Assembly: GCF_006912135.1 (NCBI RefSeq)
Contig: NZ_VIRS01000016.1
Location: 62,001 to 126,000 of the forward strand
Direction of reading: 5' to 3'
DNA length: 64,000 bases
Source of the DNA: Cryptosporangium phraense
GTDB lineage: Bacteria > Actinomycetota > Actinomycetes > Mycobacteriales > Cryptosporangiaceae
Below, in pieces: positions 61,919-64,000 of this stretch (positions are counted from its first letter, which is position 1; the number at the start of each line of letters is the position of its first letter). A program made the position numbers and the translations under genes. The notes below the pieces were generated by a model that ran no database searches, had not been told where the DNA came from, and saw only the letters and a program-made list of their open reading frames with translations.

Positions 61919-62135
61919 AGGCGGCGAGGCTCTCCGGCACACGACTCCGGCGGCGGCCGACGCCCGCGCGACCTGAAACCCGGCCCAGCTCAACAGCTGG
62001 CCCCCGCTCAGCGCACATCGCTGATCCCCGCCTCGGGCACCCATCACGATCTCCGACCGCCGCGCCCCGGCACGCCGCCGGGCGTGGCGGTCGGCGCCGC
62101 GCGATAGGCCCGGGCCACACCACAGGAGAATTCCC

Positions 62136-63521
62136 ATGCCCAGCACCTCACCGGTGACGCTCGACCCCAACCCGCCGTCCGCCGCAATCGCGTCCATCCT
62201 GTCCGCCGTCGCCACCAACCGCGACGCCATCGCCGGACTCGACGCCGTGCGCGACCGCACCGCCGACTTCCCCACCCCGCTGGCCGCGCAGCTCACCGGC
62301 GTGGCCCTCCACCCGGACAGCCGCCAGCTCGCCGACCACGCCCTGGACACCTACTGGGCGGACGAGGACCGCCAGCAGAACCTGCTGCGCTCGGCCGGCA
62401 CCGACCGAGAAGTGATCATCGGCGCCGGATTCCACGCCGCGACCTACGCCGCGATCCGTGTCCTGAGCGGCTACCCCAAACCGCTCGTCCTCGAGCAGCG
62501 CGACCGCGTCGGCGGCACCTTCGCACTCACCACCTGGCCGACCTTCCGGCTCAACTCACCCAACCGACCCGGACGCGCCGGCATCGCCGGTGACCAGGCC
62601 ACCAACCCCAACCACCTCCCGGGCGCCCCCATCCAGGCCGCCAACCTGTCCATGACCGAGTTCCAGACCAACACCGACATAGCGTTCGTCATCCGAGTCG
62701 CCTTGGCGCAATTCGCCGACGTGGTCACCAACGCCGAGGTACTGACCGCAGCGGGTATCGACTACGAAGAGGGTGTCGAACTGCAGATCGCCGACCGAGG
62801 CCCTCTGCGCGTCGGACGGGTCATCGACGCGCGCGGCATCGGCGACCCCCGCGACCAGGCCCTCGCCAACGGCACCACCATCCTCACCTTCGACCAGTTC
62901 CTGCAGCGCATGACCAGCCCCTGGCCGCTGCGCGGTGTCCGGCGCGTCGCCGTCGCCGGCGGCGGCGACTCTGGCAAATGCACGGTCGAATCCCTGCTCG
63001 GAATCGCCCCGCCACCGCGCATGTCCGCCGCGGCCCTCGACACCGTCGAACGCATCGACTGGTACGCCCCCGGCCTGCCCACCACCTGCGAGCAGTGGCG
63101 ACAAGAGATCCGCGGCCGATACCAGGGCATCGGCCGGTACCTGCGAGCCGACCGCCTCGGCGGGCGGCGGCTGGCCGTCCTGCAGCGGCGGGCGCAACCG
63201 GTCGCGCTTCCCGACACGACCCTGATCGACGGCCGCACCTACGACCTCGCCGTGCTCTGCACCGGTAGCGAAGAAATCCCCATCGACGGGCTCTCCCTCG
63301 ACGCGTTCGGTCTCCTCACGGGCGCCGGAGAAAGCCCCGTTGCCCGTGAGCACTACGACCTGCCCGCCTACCGCGTGGGCCCGCACGCTCGGCTCCCCTT
63401 CACCCAGCGGGAACGCGAAGACGGCATCGCGGAAATCCCCGGCAACGCCGTCTCCATGTGGCGGACCTCGACAATGACGGCCGCGCTCGCCGCGACGCTT
63501 CCCGACCCCGGTCAACCCTGA
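62136..63521 (+). CDS. FAD/NAD(P)-binding oxidoreductase
   Basis: This 461-residue protein has a long N-terminal leader (about 85 residues), then EVIIGAGFHAATYAAIRVLSG (GxGxxA motif near residue 90), VLEQRDRVGGTF and a second nucleotide-binding motif RRVAVAGGGDSGKCTVESLL near residue 270. LAVLCTGSEEIP is a typical C-terminal flavin contact. It resembles flavin monooxygenases or disulfide-type reductases, but no redox Cys pair is seen. CAGGAGAA precedes ATG. Confidence 0.78.
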   Translation: MPSTSPVTLDPNPPSAAIASILSAVATNRDAIAGLDAVRDRTADFPTPLAAQLTGVALHPDSRQLADHALDTYWADEDRQQNLLRSAGTDREVIIGAGFHAATYAAIRVLSGYPKPLVLEQRDRVGGTFALTTWPTFRLNSPNRPGRAGIAGDQATNPNHLPGAPIQAANLSMTEFQTNTDIAFVIRVALAQFADVVTNAEVLTAAGIDYEEGVELQIADRGPLRVGRVIDARGIGDPRDQALANGTTILTFDQFLQRMTSPWPLRGVRRVAVAGGGDSGKCTVESLLGIAPPPRMSAAALDTVERIDWYAPGLPTTCEQWRQEIRGRYQGIGRYLRADRLGGRRLAVLQRRAQPVALPDTTLIDGRTYDLAVLCTGSEEIPIDGLSLDAFGLLTGAGESPVAREHYDLPAYRVGPHARLPFTQREREDGIAEIPGNAVSMWRTSTMTAALAATLPDPGQP

Positions 63522-63796
63522 CGCACACCATCTCCCGCAACGCGCACGCCCGACCCGCGACTCGCCGACAAACGCGCACCGCCCGTCCTTGAAGTTGCGA
63601 TTAGCCGACGGCGCGCATCACTCGACTGACCGACCACGGCGATTCCCGATCGCGCCGATCCCCGAACCGGCGGAAGGCGCGCACGGCCCCGCGCCGACAA
63701 ACCGCCGGTGCGCCTCGCATCGCCGGATCAGGCCAGCTAGCTGGCCCGGCCTCGTATCGCGTCAACCACCCTCATCCAGCAAAGGAGCAATTCATC

Positions 63797-63997
63797 ATGG
63801 CCCGAGGTAAACACCGTGCCCCCGCCCCGCGGCGAGCAGCCCACCGCCTCCTGCGCCGAATCAGCACCGCCGCGTCCCAGGCCGACCGCGAGTTCTTCCC
63901 CCTGAACGCCCTCGCGGCAAGCCCTGTCGCAGCGGGTCTGTTCTCCGCCGTCGCGGTGCTGCTCGGCCAGCACCTGTGGTGGCTGATGGCCGGCTAA
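63797..63997 (+). CDS. small membrane protein
   Basis: This 66-residue protein has a basic N-terminus (KHRAPAPRRAAHRLLRRIS) and one hydrophobic helix (AASPVAAGLFSAVAVLLGQHLWWL). AAAGGAG lies before the ATG. It is not recognised. The complete frame ends three bases before the window end. Confidence 0.6.
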   Translation: MARGKHRAPAPRRAAHRLLRRISTAASQADREFFPLNALAASPVAAGLFSAVAVLLGQHLWWLMAG

Positions 63998-64000
63998 CCC

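Overview
The window is about 70% GC, densely packed, and uses many GTG starts and 4-base ATGA/GTGA/TGATG gene overlaps. The families present (XRE regulators with helical C-termini, GPP34, DUF574-type methyltransferases, a FxLD-type PIMT, LysM-BTAD proteins, replication-relaxation proteins, actinobacterial Tad operons) point to a filamentous actinomycete, with no closer placement possible by reading alone.

Layout. (1) 1-4960: two YcxB-like membrane proteins, scars of a tyrosine integrase and an IS630-type transposase, a GNAT enzyme, an MFS exporter and a divergent XRE regulator. (2) 5238-15914: the most interesting segment. It is a tight operon of folE, queD, queE, a phosphoribosyltransferase, a methyltransferase, a P-loop kinase, a radical SAM enzyme, a DegT/DnrJ aminotransferase, a second kinase, a HAD phosphatase and a PurC (SAICAR synthetase)-like ligase. 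An exonuclease, a DsbA-like protein and a convergent NUDIX hydrolase follow. The first three enzymes make 7-carboxy-7-deazaguanine (CDG). No QueC is present, so the genes look like an uncharacterised CDG-derived nucleoside pathway related to, but distinct from, those for toyocamycin, tubercidin or cadeguomycin. (3) 16047-26781: a DnaQ-like pseudogene, a second XRE regulator, a FxLD-type methyltransferase broken by an 8-bp duplication, a frameshifted GPP34 gene, a permease, a GNAT enzyme, a GGDEF protein, a DUF574 methyltransferase and an intact GPP34 gene.

(4) 27476-39777: a Tad/Flp-type pilus locus (lipoprotein, PKD-like secreted protein, SAF protein, CpaE-like protein, TadA ATPase, TadB, TadC, pilin, three TadE/TadG-like pseudopilins). 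It ends in a 1228-residue membrane protein with LysM and BTAD domains. (5) 39928-63997: an integrative conjugative element segment. It has an integrase, an excisionase-like protein, two DNA-methyltransferase-like proteins, a possible ribbon-helix-helix protein, a sigma-like protein, a type IV secretion core (VirB2-, VirB6-, PrgI-, VirB4- and TraG/VirD4-like), a replication-relaxation protein, a run of unknown element genes, two flavoproteins and a small membrane protein. No relaxase is visible.

The conjugation segment carries recurring TGTGAG motifs in at least four intergenic regions. Two of these share about 75 bp of near-identical sequence, which suggests one regulator coordinating the element. 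All functions are inferred from reading the translations; no database search was run.
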